From assembly GCF_031326345.1 (NCBI RefSeq), contig NZ_CP133671.1, forward strand, positions 3,782,001 through 3,846,000: a stretch of DNA of 64,000 nt. The letters run 5' to 3'. Below, one piece after another: positions 47,178-54,873 of this stretch; position 1 is the stretch's first letter, and every line of letters begins with the position of its first letter. The DNA is from Aureispira sp. CCB-E (GTDB lineage: Bacteria > Bacteroidota > Bacteroidia > Chitinophagales > Saprospiraceae). The notes under the pieces are model-generated. The model was not told where the DNA came from, made no database searches, and saw only the letters and a program-made list of their open reading frames with translations. The position numbers and the translations under genes were made by a program.

Positions 47178-48569
47178 TTAATACAACGTAATTTTAGGAA
47201 CAACATATTTTCTTGGAATGAGGGTCGGAAACAATCCTAGACGAATGGACGCAGCTTTACCCCAATTCATACTGGCTGCCAAACCTGGAGGACCATTTAG
47301 TCCTAAGCAAACAATCGATTGAATCAATAGTTTGCCAACTTTCTTATCTTGATGACGAAACGCAATTCTCACTCCAATTTCATTCATGTTATCAATCGTA
47401 TCTTTGGGGAGTGTAGGAGCAGCATCTTCGTGAATGCCATTAATACCGAGATAATTGACTCGCAATTCCTCATATTGAAAAGGAAGCGTTGCCCAAGTTT
47501 CTTTAACTGCCTGAACAAAGGCTTTGGCTTTATCATAAGCATAAGGGTAAGAAAAATAAAACAACTGTTCTGTAACGTAACCCTCCATTTGACCAATACA
47601 AAGTTTTAGCATTTCAGGGCGAGGCTTCCCTTTTGCATTGCTAACCCGAACTTGATTGGACGCAATTTCTTGAACCTGAATTTGACTAAAGTCAACCGTT
47701 ACATCAGGAGTAATGTAGGCTTGAGGATTGTGGATTTCATAGACCAATTGTTCTCGAATGGTATTCCGAGTTACTTTGCCGCCTTGGTTTTCTAATTTTG
47801 TAATTGTTGCACTACCATCGGCTTCAACATGAGCAATTGGATAGCCCAAATGACTAAATTGGTAATCTCTTCCAAGCCATTCGGAATAGGCATTGCCACC
47901 AGAAGCTTGCCCACCACATTCTAAAATATGCCCAACCATAATTCCATTGGCAAGTTGATCCAATGTTTTCTGTGTTTTTCCTTCCAAATCCCAGTCAAAT
48001 TCATATGCTAAAATTCCTAAGGCCAAGCAAGGATCAGCAACTCGTCCAGCTAGAATAATGTCAGCACCTTGTGTTAGGGCATCTTTTATACATTGAGCAC
48101 CAATATAGACATTGGCATGGGTGGGAGGAAAACTAGAGTCGTGGTAAGAGGTGCCTGTGTCTAAATTGATGAGAGGAAGTTGATCTGCTTTTAGTTGTTC
48201 TAGTTTCGTCAACATATCATCGCCATCAATTGCAGCAATTTTAGCGTCTTTTATGCCTTGTTGATGTAAAATTTCTTGTACTTTTTTAGCGGCACTATGA
48301 GGATTTAGTCCTCCAGAATCTGTAACTACTTTTATGCCTTTTGCCAGAGTGATGGGGTATAATTTAGCAGCATGAAATTCAACATCTCTAGCATAGCCTA
48401 AATTAGGATCTCGGAGTTTATCTTTTTGCAAAATGGATAAGGTCAGCTCTGCCAATGCATCGTGCATCAGATAGTCGGCTGCTTCTTGCATAGCCACTGT
48501 AATTGCTCCCATTGGACTATCTCCATAAAAGCCTTGTGTTCCTGCAATCCGAACGATTTTATTGCTCAT
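47178..48569 (-). CDS. AtuA family (DUF1446) acyl-CoA-related protein
   Basis: A 463-residue protein of the DUF1446/AtuA family: RIAGTQGFYGDSPMGAITV at the start, VVTDSGGLNPHSAAKKV, AGRVADPCLALGILAYEF and LECGGQASGGNAYSEW follow. In Pseudomonas AtuA belongs to citronellol and isoprenoid degradation. Here the C-terminal domain is a separate gene immediately downstream. No other terpene-degradation gene is adjacent, although an enoyl-CoA hydratase lies 2 kb upstream. The gene begins with ATG 48569. Confidence 0.9.
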   Translation of the reverse strand: MSNKIVRIAGTQGFYGDSPMGAITVAMQEAADYLMHDALAELTLSILQKDKLRDPNLGYARDVEFHAAKLYPITLAKGIKVVTDSGGLNPHSAAKKVQEILHQQGIKDAKIAAIDGDDMLTKLEQLKADQLPLINLDTGTSYHDSSFPPTHANVYIGAQCIKDALTQGADIILAGRVADPCLALGILAYEFDWDLEGKTQKTLDQLANGIMVGHILECGGQASGGNAYSEWLGRDYQFSHLGYPIAHVEADGSATITKLENQGGKVTRNTIREQLVYEIHNPQAYITPDVTVDFSQIQVQEIASNQVRVSNAKGKPRPEMLKLCIGQMEGYVTEQLFYFSYPYAYDKAKAFVQAVKETWATLPFQYEELRVNYLGINGIHEDAAPTLPKDTIDNMNEIGVRIAFRHQDKKVGKLLIQSIVCLGLNGPPGLAASMNWGKAASIRLGLFPTLIPRKYVVPKITLY

Positions 48570-48673
48570 TTATAGTTGGTTTCTTAATCTAAAAATAGCT
48601 TGGTTGCCCAATATCAGAAAGATACAAAAACTATAAGAGTTGAGGAGAATTAAATCAAGGAATTGGAAAAAAA

Positions 48674-49384
48674 TTAATTGTCTTGACAGGTTTTTAGACC
48701 ATGTACTTTGAATAGGTTTAAATAGGCTTTTGCTTCAAGCCCATTATTGAATGCGTAGTTGCCAAGTGTGAATTCTTTTAATTGTTGTTGTGCAAAGTCA
48801 AATAGATTAGAAGGTATTTGTTGGATGGGATTTTTTTCAAAATGCAAGGCTTTTAACTGTCTAAATGTGAGTAGAAAACTGGGAATTTCTCGAATTTCAT
48901 TTTGTAAACGAAATTGTCGATTGTTGAACCGCAAGTGTTCCAAATATGGCAGATGCTTTAAATTATTAGGGACAACCTCCAACGCATTGTTTTCTAAATA
49001 CAACTCTTTCAATCGAGGAAAACTTTTAAGTTGCAAACAAACTTGCTCAAAGTCTAGTAATGGATTGGTACGAATGTATAATTTCTCTAAATTTTTTAGG
49101 GCAAAAAGTTGTGTAGGTAATTCTTGTAGTTTGTTGTCAAAAAAACGCACTTCTTTTAATTGAGTTAATTGTTCCAAACCGTCAAAATTTTGAACGCAAC
49201 TCAAATCAATATGCTCTAGTTTATTAATGACAATTGCCAAATTATGCCGAGCAAGTTTAAGTAACTTTGCCCCGTTGTAGTTAGAACTAGAAAAATACAA
49301 ATCAAAATCTTCATTTGTAAGCAACGTATCTTGCAAAAGCCATTTTTTAATTGCTCGATTGAGATAGGCAGGATTGGCTGACAA
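48674..49384 (-). CDS. leucine-rich-repeat protein with no standard start codon
   Basis: A cytoplasmic LRR protein. At least 236 residues are coded from a TTG at 49384: an N-terminal helical stretch, then six or so LRR units (LTQLKEVRFFDNKLQELPTQ, LKNLEKLYIRTNPLLD, FPRLKELYLENNALEVVPNN and so on). Reading further upstream in the same frame gives an extra NIELQEKILQLLKSSDSANY and QLGLTLLSANP, which look like the usual N-terminus of this family, up to a stop at 49466. No ATG or GTG occurs there, so translation starts at a non-standard codon (ATC 49459 or ATA 49441), or the start has been lost. Confidence 0.72.
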   Translation of the reverse strand: MSANPAYLNRAIKKWLLQDTLLTNEDFDLYFSSSNYNGAKLLKLARHNLAIVINKLEHIDLSCVQNFDGLEQLTQLKEVRFFDNKLQELPTQLFALKNLEKLYIRTNPLLDFEQVCLQLKSFPRLKELYLENNALEVVPNNLKHLPYLEHLRFNNRQFRLQNEIREIPSFLLTFRQLKALHFEKNPIQQIPSNLFDFAQQQLKEFTLGNYAFNNGLEAKAYLNLFKVHGLKTCQDN

Positions 49385-49621
49385 TAGAGTTAAGCCAAGT
49401 TGATAATTTGCGGAATCAGAGCTTTTTAAAAGCTGTAATATTTTCTCTTGTAATTCGATGTTGTATTATTTTTTATAACCGTACACAAACGTTCTTCTGG
49501 ATGAGTAGTAGCGAATTTCTATCCACTAACTTTTCGGGTTTATACGGATCTTTATTTTATGTTTATACTTTCGTTTTATCACTTAAATTGCTGATTACTT
49601 ACACAATACTAGCAGTAGTTT

Positions 49622-50245
49622 TTAATTTTTATTTCCAACGGCAACAAATAATTTTCCTCCTACTTTGCTTTCTTTTACTGGTAAATATTCGTATTCAAAA
49701 TTGTTCGTTTTCTCTTTGAGCGTTTGCCATATTTTTCTATTCAAATCTGCTCGTGCAATTTTTTCTACAAGCCATGTATTAAAATTTCTTTTTTCTGCAA
49801 AAACATCTACGATTACAATTTTTCCATTTTCTTTTAACAGCAGAAGTAACTTATCTAAAACATTATCCCAATCAGGAATTACGGACAGTCCCAAAACACA
49901 AATGATTCTATCAAAGGATTGTTCTCTGTTAATCTGTTTCTTTATAAAATCGGGGGTTAGTTCTCTTGCATCTGCTTGAAATAAGGAGATGTTCATCCAA
50001 TTATTTTTTTCAATCAAACTTTGCCCTTTTCTAAGCATTCCACTCGAAAAATCGGTTCCATAAATTTTTATCTCATTATTGGCCTCTTGAATGTGTTTGA
50101 AGTTGGCTCCCGTTCCACAGGCAACATCAAGAAGGGTTTGACCCGATTTCAAGTCTAACAACTCAACAGCCCTCTTTCTACTTTCAAAGTAGAGTTTTTC
50201 TAATGACGAGTCGTATATGTTGGAAAAAATGTCATACCATTTCAT
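49622..50245 (-). CDS. class I SAM-dependent methyltransferase
   Basis: A methyltransferase of the UbiE/BioC-like type, 207 residues from ATG 50245 (MKWYDIFSNIYDSSLEKLY); the frame can be extended by 8 residues to 50269. Motif I is LLDVACGTGANFKHIQ; motif II, IYGTDFSSGMLRKGQ; the post-motif, FQADARELTP; motif III, KENGKIVIVDVF. The substrate cannot be read from the sequence. A repeat element sits about 50 bases upstream of the start. Confidence 0.85.
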   Translation of the reverse strand: MKWYDIFSNIYDSSLEKLYFESRKRAVELLDLKSGQTLLDVACGTGANFKHIQEANNEIKIYGTDFSSGMLRKGQSLIEKNNWMNISLFQADARELTPDFIKKQINREQSFDRIICVLGLSVIPDWDNVLDKLLLLLKENGKIVIVDVFAEKRNFNTWLVEKIARADLNRKIWQTLKEKTNNFEYEYLPVKESKVGGKLFVAVGNKN

Positions 50246-50296
50246 AATTTGTATTTTTCTCGATTTCAATTAATTCTCCATTCATTTACCCAATAG

Positions 50297-50533
50297 TTAG
50301 CTGCGCTGCTACTACGTGGTCGTTGAAACCACGCAGTAGCAGCGAAGCTAAACTTTATTAGTTTATTGCATGAGTGCTTCGCAGTTGATAATCAGTAAGT
50401 TGTGTCTTTGTTGTGTTTTATGTTAAAGTTTTGATTATCAAACTAATATAAATGTGCTTTTTTATCTTTTTGGTAACTAAGCTTGCGATCTCACGAGCGT
50501 AGCGAGCTAAAAAAGTAAAAAATCAACGAACTA
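50297..50533. repeat. intergenic terminal-inverted-repeat element, copy 3, with 24-bp hairpin end
   Basis: The left part is a 24-bp near-perfect inverted repeat (50297-50320 against 50328-50351, two mismatches) around the 7-base loop CGTTGAA. One arm is the module ACCACGCAGTAGCAGCG seen in the other copies. The right end is ACTAAGCTTGCGATCTCACGA to TCAACGAACTA (50523-50533). The middle contains TTGATAATCA (50385-50394) and its inverse (50432-50441). It may be two left ends joined head to head. It is the largest copy. Confidence 0.75.
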
Positions 50534-50598
50534 CTATTACCTTTACTAACCGTTTTATATTAATTTTTGAACAGAAGTAATAAATTTATCCAATTAAC

Positions 50599-51423
50599 CT
50601 ATTCACCAGACCAGTTGGGGAGACGCTTTTCTCGAAATGCACTTATACCTTCTTGAGCATCTTTAGTTTGGATCACTTCCATCAAGCGTTGGTGTAGAAA
50701 TTGATGCTGTTTTTGAGGTGCTACTTCTTTTAATTCTTGAAGGGCTTTTAATCCAAGGCGAATGGCAGAAGGTGAGTTTTGACAAATTTGAGTCACTAAA
50801 GCATCCACACTTTCTTCTAAATCGCCATCTTCAACTAGCATGGTTACCAATCCCGCTTCAAAAGCATATCGTGCAGACCAGCTGCCTCCTGTCATACACC
50901 AATCCAAAACCTTTCGCTCGGGCATGATTTTTAATAAACTTGCCATTACTTGAAAGGGCCAAATTCCTCGCTTAACCTCTGATAAAGTAAATGTGCTAGA
51001 GGTAGTAGCCACAACGTGCGTACAGCCTGCTAATAACAAGAAGCCGCCTGCATAGACAGGATGACCAACTTTAGCAATACAAGGTTTGTGCAAATTATCA
51101 AATAAATCTCCTAAGATAATTTCTTGCCCTGTATCAGGGATAGTGGAGCCAGAATCAACATCTTTGTGCCCCATAAAAGTTTTTAAATCAGCGCCTGCGC
51201 AAAAAATATTGCCTTCTGCACCGAGCGTTACGACCCAAATATTGTTATCATGTTGTGCGTATGAAATAGCATAAGCTAACTCTCTTGTAAGGACTTCGTT
51301 AAGTGCATTTTTCTGTTTGGGACGATTTAAGGTGATATTCAAGACATGGTTTTGTTCTATTACATTGAGATAGGCAAATGTTTGTTGATGAATACCTTTT
51401 GTTTGTGCTTTGGTGTAAATCAT
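50599..51423 (-). CDS. enoyl-CoA hydratase/isomerase family protein
   Basis: A 274-residue crotonase-fold enzyme. The motifs NRPKQKNALNEVLTRELAYA and EGNIFCAGADLKTFMGH (oxyanion-hole loop) are visible, followed by YAGGFLLLAGCTHVVATTSSTFTLSEVKRGIWPFQVMASLL. The usual pair of catalytic Glu residues cannot both be placed with certainty: the first site reads AGGFLLLAGC, where hydratases often have a Glu. It might be an isomerase-, hydrolase- or non-hydratase-like member. It is monocistronic, with ATG 51423. Confidence 0.85.
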   Translation of the reverse strand: MIYTKAQTKGIHQQTFAYLNVIEQNHVLNITLNRPKQKNALNEVLTRELAYAISYAQHDNNIWVVTLGAEGNIFCAGADLKTFMGHKDVDSGSTIPDTGQEIILGDLFDNLHKPCIAKVGHPVYAGGFLLLAGCTHVVATTSSTFTLSEVKRGIWPFQVMASLLKIMPERKVLDWCMTGGSWSARYAFEAGLVTMLVEDGDLEESVDALVTQICQNSPSAIRLGLKALQELKEVAPQKQHQFLHQRLMEVIQTKDAQEGISAFREKRLPNWSGE

Positions 51424-51703
51424 AAATGGTGAAGGATGGATGATTATTTGGTGAATACTGTTACAAGATAGTTAAAAAACTAAAAAATTAGTGGACTATT
51501 AATAACAATATAGCGTTTGTATTGTTTGAGGTATTAATATTGAATACTTTGTAAACTGCTTTAACACTATTTTGTGTGAAAATAATATTTCATAAATACC
51601 CCAATGTGCTGTTCGTTCGTTCCTTTGAGAGTCGGATTTAGTAATTTGGTATGTGTTTTTTGAAAATACTATGCAGTTAATTATTAATTCTAAATATATG
51701 CTA

Positions 51704-52237
51704 ATGAATCGATTATTGTTTGGTGCAAGTATCTTAATCGCTATTATAGCCTTGATATCTTGTCAATCTAAAACCAAAGCTGTTCCTACCAAAGTCGAAC
51801 AAAATGCGACAAGAAGTATGCTGACTGATAGTAGTGGGATTGGAAAAATAGAAAAAACGGAAGAAGAATGGAAAGCTATCTTAACTTCAGAAGAATATCG
51901 AATTTTAAGAGAAAAAGGGACAGAACGTGCCTTTTCTGGAAAATATTGGGATCACAAAGAGAAAGGAATGTACCACTGTGCAGCTTGCAACTTGCCTTTA
52001 TTTGATTCGCATACCAAATTTAAATCAGGAACAGGCTGGCCTAGCTATTATCAACCTGTCGCTAGTGAAAATGTAACAGAATATAGAGACAATAGTTATG
52101 GAATGGTTCGGACAGAGGTTACCTGTGGTCGTTGTGATGGTCATTTAGGGCATGTCTTTGACGATGGTCCAGATCCAACAGGTTTGCGTTATTGTATTAA
52201 TTCCGCTGCTCTGAATTTTGAGAAAACAGGAAAGTAG
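51704..52237 (+). CDS. msrB: peptide-methionine (R)-S-oxide reductase MsrB, lipoprotein
   Basis: A 177-residue MsrB that repairs methionine-R-sulfoxide. The open frame begins at a GTG (51653), but ATG 51704 gives a clean lipoprotein signal ([20 protein letters not shown], Cys20); ATG 51698 is two codons earlier. The zinc cysteines are in HCAAC and [10 protein letters not shown], and the catalytic Cys is in RYCINSAAL. Substrate-site TGWPSYYQP is conserved. A lipid anchor puts the enzyme in the envelope, where it would protect exported proteins. A small terminator follows. Confidence 0.93.
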   Translation: MNRLLFGASILIAIIALISCQSKTKAVPTKVEQNATRSMLTDSSGIGKIEKTEEEWKAILTSEEYRILREKGTERAFSGKYWDHKEKGMYHCAACNLPLFDSHTKFKSGTGWPSYYQPVASENVTEYRDNSYGMVRTEVTCGRCDGHLGHVFDDGPDPTGLRYCINSAALNFEKTGK

Positions 52238-52268
52238 ACAACTTTATAAAATCTTTTAATATCTTGTT

Positions 52269-52297
52269 GAGGCACCTAAAATAGGTAGCCTCTTTTT
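52269..52297 (+). terminator. terminator after msrB
   Basis: GAGGC-ACCT pairs with AGGT-A-GCCTC (52269-52292) followed by a T-run, 31 bases beyond the msrB stop. Confidence 0.75.
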
Positions 52298-52330
52298 CGT
52301 TTTTTATACCTCGAATTTTTCGTATTTACT

Positions 52331-53533
52331 ATGCAATTTTTATCAAAACTATTTTTACTACTTATGTTATTTCAATTTGTAACCGCTTGCAAAAGCTTGA
52401 AAAGAATGCTGCCCGAAGGACCTGCCTTGACATCACAAGAACGCCAAGAAGTTTTAAATCAAGAGGCACATTCGGTCAAGTATCAAGGTGCACCTTTGGT
52501 AGGGTTTCCTGTACTGCCAATACAAATTTGGGCAGCAACATATGAGTTGGATTTGATATTAGTTTCGAAGCATCCCGATTGGAATATGCATGAATATGCC
52601 AAGTTAGAGACCCCTGATGGGGATTTGTGGATTATGAAAGACGCAGAGGAAGGTTCTTTAGATCAATATATTGTAGCGGATTTGCCGAATATAGAAGCTT
52701 GGTTGCCAGAACTTCCTGTTGTGCGTAAGTCTTACCCTGTTAAAGTGAACGATAAGAGTACTGATAAGATGTTGGATTTATCATTTTCTTATGAAAATAT
52801 AAAAGGAGAACAAGTAGAAGCTTGGTATCAAGGCAAACGACCTCAAACAGAATTGAAAAAGAAAAATGGCTCTACGATGGGGCATTCTAGAAATCAATTA
52901 TTGGTTGCATTGCATTTGCCATATCGAGATTTTGGCAAAAAAGCGGGGATATCGTACAATGGTCAACCCTACAAAATGGATAAATTGCTAGGATTGGTTC
53001 CTTTTCAAATGGCATTGACACAAACACAAGGAGGGGCGAGTTCTGGTGCTTTTGAAATGCGAGTGGAGGGAGAAGGGAGGTTGACGACAGTGCACCCTTC
53101 TACGGGCAAACCTGTTTTGCAATATTGGTCGATCCAAAAGGCAGCCAATAAAACAGTTGTCAAACAACAAAATGAATTCCGTTCATTGGTCTATGAATTT
53201 GAGGGCACAGAAACATTGGAGCTTAAATCTGCTTATGTGCAACAATGGAACAAAGAAAAAGCGGGAGCAACCATTACTTTTTCGCCTGCATTACCTGACC
53301 TGAGAAGACCCTTTGAAGGGGCTTACACCTCAAACTTTGTACTAGATATTGCGGGGCAAAATAACAATGCTACAGGAAGTGTTACGGTTCGTTGGAAAAA
53401 TGGCAAGGCAGAATTAGAAGTGAATCCAACCCAACCTTGGTGGGTGATCGACCGCCCAATGTTGACCACGATTGGTTATGAAGAAGGAAAAGCTTTGATA
53501 GATATTAAAATGTTGCCAGATCCTACAAAGTAA
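52331..53533 (+). CDS. lipoprotein of unknown function
   Basis: A 400-residue lipoprotein with the lipobox FVTAC (Cys20). I do not recognise its family. An N-terminal segment (about 55-125) is Trp-rich (IQIWAATYELDLILVSKHPDWNMHEY, LETPDGDLWIMKDA), and the rest is beta-rich with repeated strands (MRVEGEGRLTTV, ALIDIKMLPDP), like a lipocalin- or jelly-roll-type outer-membrane protein. It is convergent with xrtN, 18 bases between stops, and starts 93 bases after msrB. Confidence 0.78.
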   Translation: MQFLSKLFLLLMLFQFVTACKSLKRMLPEGPALTSQERQEVLNQEAHSVKYQGAPLVGFPVLPIQIWAATYELDLILVSKHPDWNMHEYAKLETPDGDLWIMKDAEEGSLDQYIVADLPNIEAWLPELPVVRKSYPVKVNDKSTDKMLDLSFSYENIKGEQVEAWYQGKRPQTELKKKNGSTMGHSRNQLLVALHLPYRDFGKKAGISYNGQPYKMDKLLGLVPFQMALTQTQGGASSGAFEMRVEGEGRLTTVHPSTGKPVLQYWSIQKAANKTVVKQQNEFRSLVYEFEGTETLELKSAYVQQWNKEKAGATITFSPALPDLRRPFEGAYTSNFVLDIAGQNNNATGSVTVRWKNGKAELEVNPTQPWWVIDRPMLTTIGYEEGKALIDIKMLPDPTK

Positions 53534-53551
53534 TTCAAATAAAAATTTAGA

Positions 53552-54850
53552 TTATTGTTTCATCAATAAGCAGATATAATCATCTAACAACTCAGGACTT
53601 TCTACCGTTACATTCATCAATTGATAGTTGCCGTTGCCTTGCAGTGTATTCCAACGCCATTCAACTTGGCTAGTTGTTTGGTGCAGACCGTTGTCGTACC
53701 ACCAAGCGGTATAAAGTATATCTTCTCCTTTTTTTAATTGGGCGGCTAGTACCGTTTTGTTTTTTATTGTTCTTAGTTGTTCTTTACTAAAACTATAGCC
53801 ACTGCCTTTCCAACAGATATTGGGAGCATGGTCGGCACGATACGGAGCGCAAGAGGGTTTGATATAGATTAGTGCTACTTCGTTCCTTAGTTGTACCACA
53901 CCATCTTTTGCAATACGTTTTTCAAAGCCTTTGAGTTGAATAGGAATTGTTGCTTTAGGAGGTGTTTTATCTTTTGTAAGTGCTTGATAACTGCCCAAGG
54001 TTAATAAAACAAGAGCAGTAGTTGATACCAAGAGGACTGATTTTACTGGAAGTTGCTTAGGACTTTGGATGATATAATTTTTTCCAAAATAGCAAATGCT
54101 AAAACGAATCAACCAAAAAGAAGGAAGGATGACATAAGCCAGCCAGCTAATCAAACCAATACCTTCGTGTAGGATGGTGTCAGGCATTGCTTGAAATAGG
54201 ATAATGGTAATAATTCGAATAAGGTTAGCAAACAAAATTAGAAGTGTTCCTACACTCAAGAGCATTATTACAAAGGGTTTGGATAAGATGACTTGGTATT
54301 TTTTTTCAAAATGGGCAATGAATACTAAAAAGACTAGATAGCTGTAACTGACCATTTTTAGTCCCATACAGGCTTCGTCTACAGAAAATTCTGCCCCATT
54401 TAAAACAATGATATTGCCTTGACAAGTTAAATTGGGTTGTACGAATTGCAGTAACCCACTCGCTATCCTAGACAATTCTAACCGAATAGGAAAACTAAAA
54501 ACACCAAACAAAAAAATGGTTAAAGGAGATAAAATGAATATCCAATAAATAGATAGGGCATTCAATTTGCCATATTGCCACTCAATTATAAATAGGACAA
54601 AAAACAAAGCAGCACTCAGGTATAAAATATTAATTCCTAAAATTAAATGCCCCATTCCACACAAAATACTAGCCCACGCATAGCGAGTACTAGCCACTTC
54701 TTTTTGTTGAACATAAAGGATATAAGGACCCAATAAAAGCGTAAAATAAAAAAGGAAGTTTCCATGCAGGTAATCTTGCCAGACAGGAATACCAATAAGC
54801 AAGGTCAGTACTAGGAAACTTCCAATTAATTTGTTTTTAGAGTTTAGCAT
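53552..54850 (-). CDS. xrtN: exosortase N (XrtN)
   Basis: A 432-residue multi-pass membrane transpeptidase. An in-frame upstream ATG (54940) would overlap the preceding gene, so ATG 54850 (MLNSKNKLIG) is preferred. The catalytic trio of exosortases is Cys161 (DEACMGLK), Arg212 (NLIRI) and His228 (LHEGIG), each in a membrane helix context. The last 140 residues are a soluble extracytoplasmic tail (GFEKRIAKDGVVQLRN, WRWNTLQGNGNYQL) like the EpsI-type tails of other exosortases. It would cut a PEP-type C-terminal signal and attach the product to the surface. The substrate is the gene directly upstream. Confidence 0.88.
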   Translation of the reverse strand: MLNSKNKLIGSFLVLTLLIGIPVWQDYLHGNFLFYFTLLLGPYILYVQQKEVASTRYAWASILCGMGHLILGINILYLSAALFFVLFIIEWQYGKLNALSIYWIFILSPLTIFLFGVFSFPIRLELSRIASGLLQFVQPNLTCQGNIIVLNGAEFSVDEACMGLKMVSYSYLVFLVFIAHFEKKYQVILSKPFVIMLLSVGTLLILFANLIRIITIILFQAMPDTILHEGIGLISWLAYVILPSFWLIRFSICYFGKNYIIQSPKQLPVKSVLLVSTTALVLLTLGSYQALTKDKTPPKATIPIQLKGFEKRIAKDGVVQLRNEVALIYIKPSCAPYRADHAPNICWKGSGYSFSKEQLRTIKNKTVLAAQLKKGEDILYTAWWYDNGLHQTTSQVEWRWNTLQGNGNYQLMNVTVESPELLDDYICLLMKQ

Positions 54851-54873
54851 TACAAAAGATATAAAAAGTAGGT

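Noticed and set aside
48759..49163. Antisense frame of 134 codons across the LRR gene
   Set aside because: Asn/Ser/Cys-rich composition derived from the LRR sense strand.
49408..49719. Plus-strand open frame of 103 codons between the LRR and methyltransferase genes
   Set aside because: It overlaps the methyltransferase 3' end and the LRR N-terminus antisense, and has unusual Phe/Cys/Tyr-rich composition.
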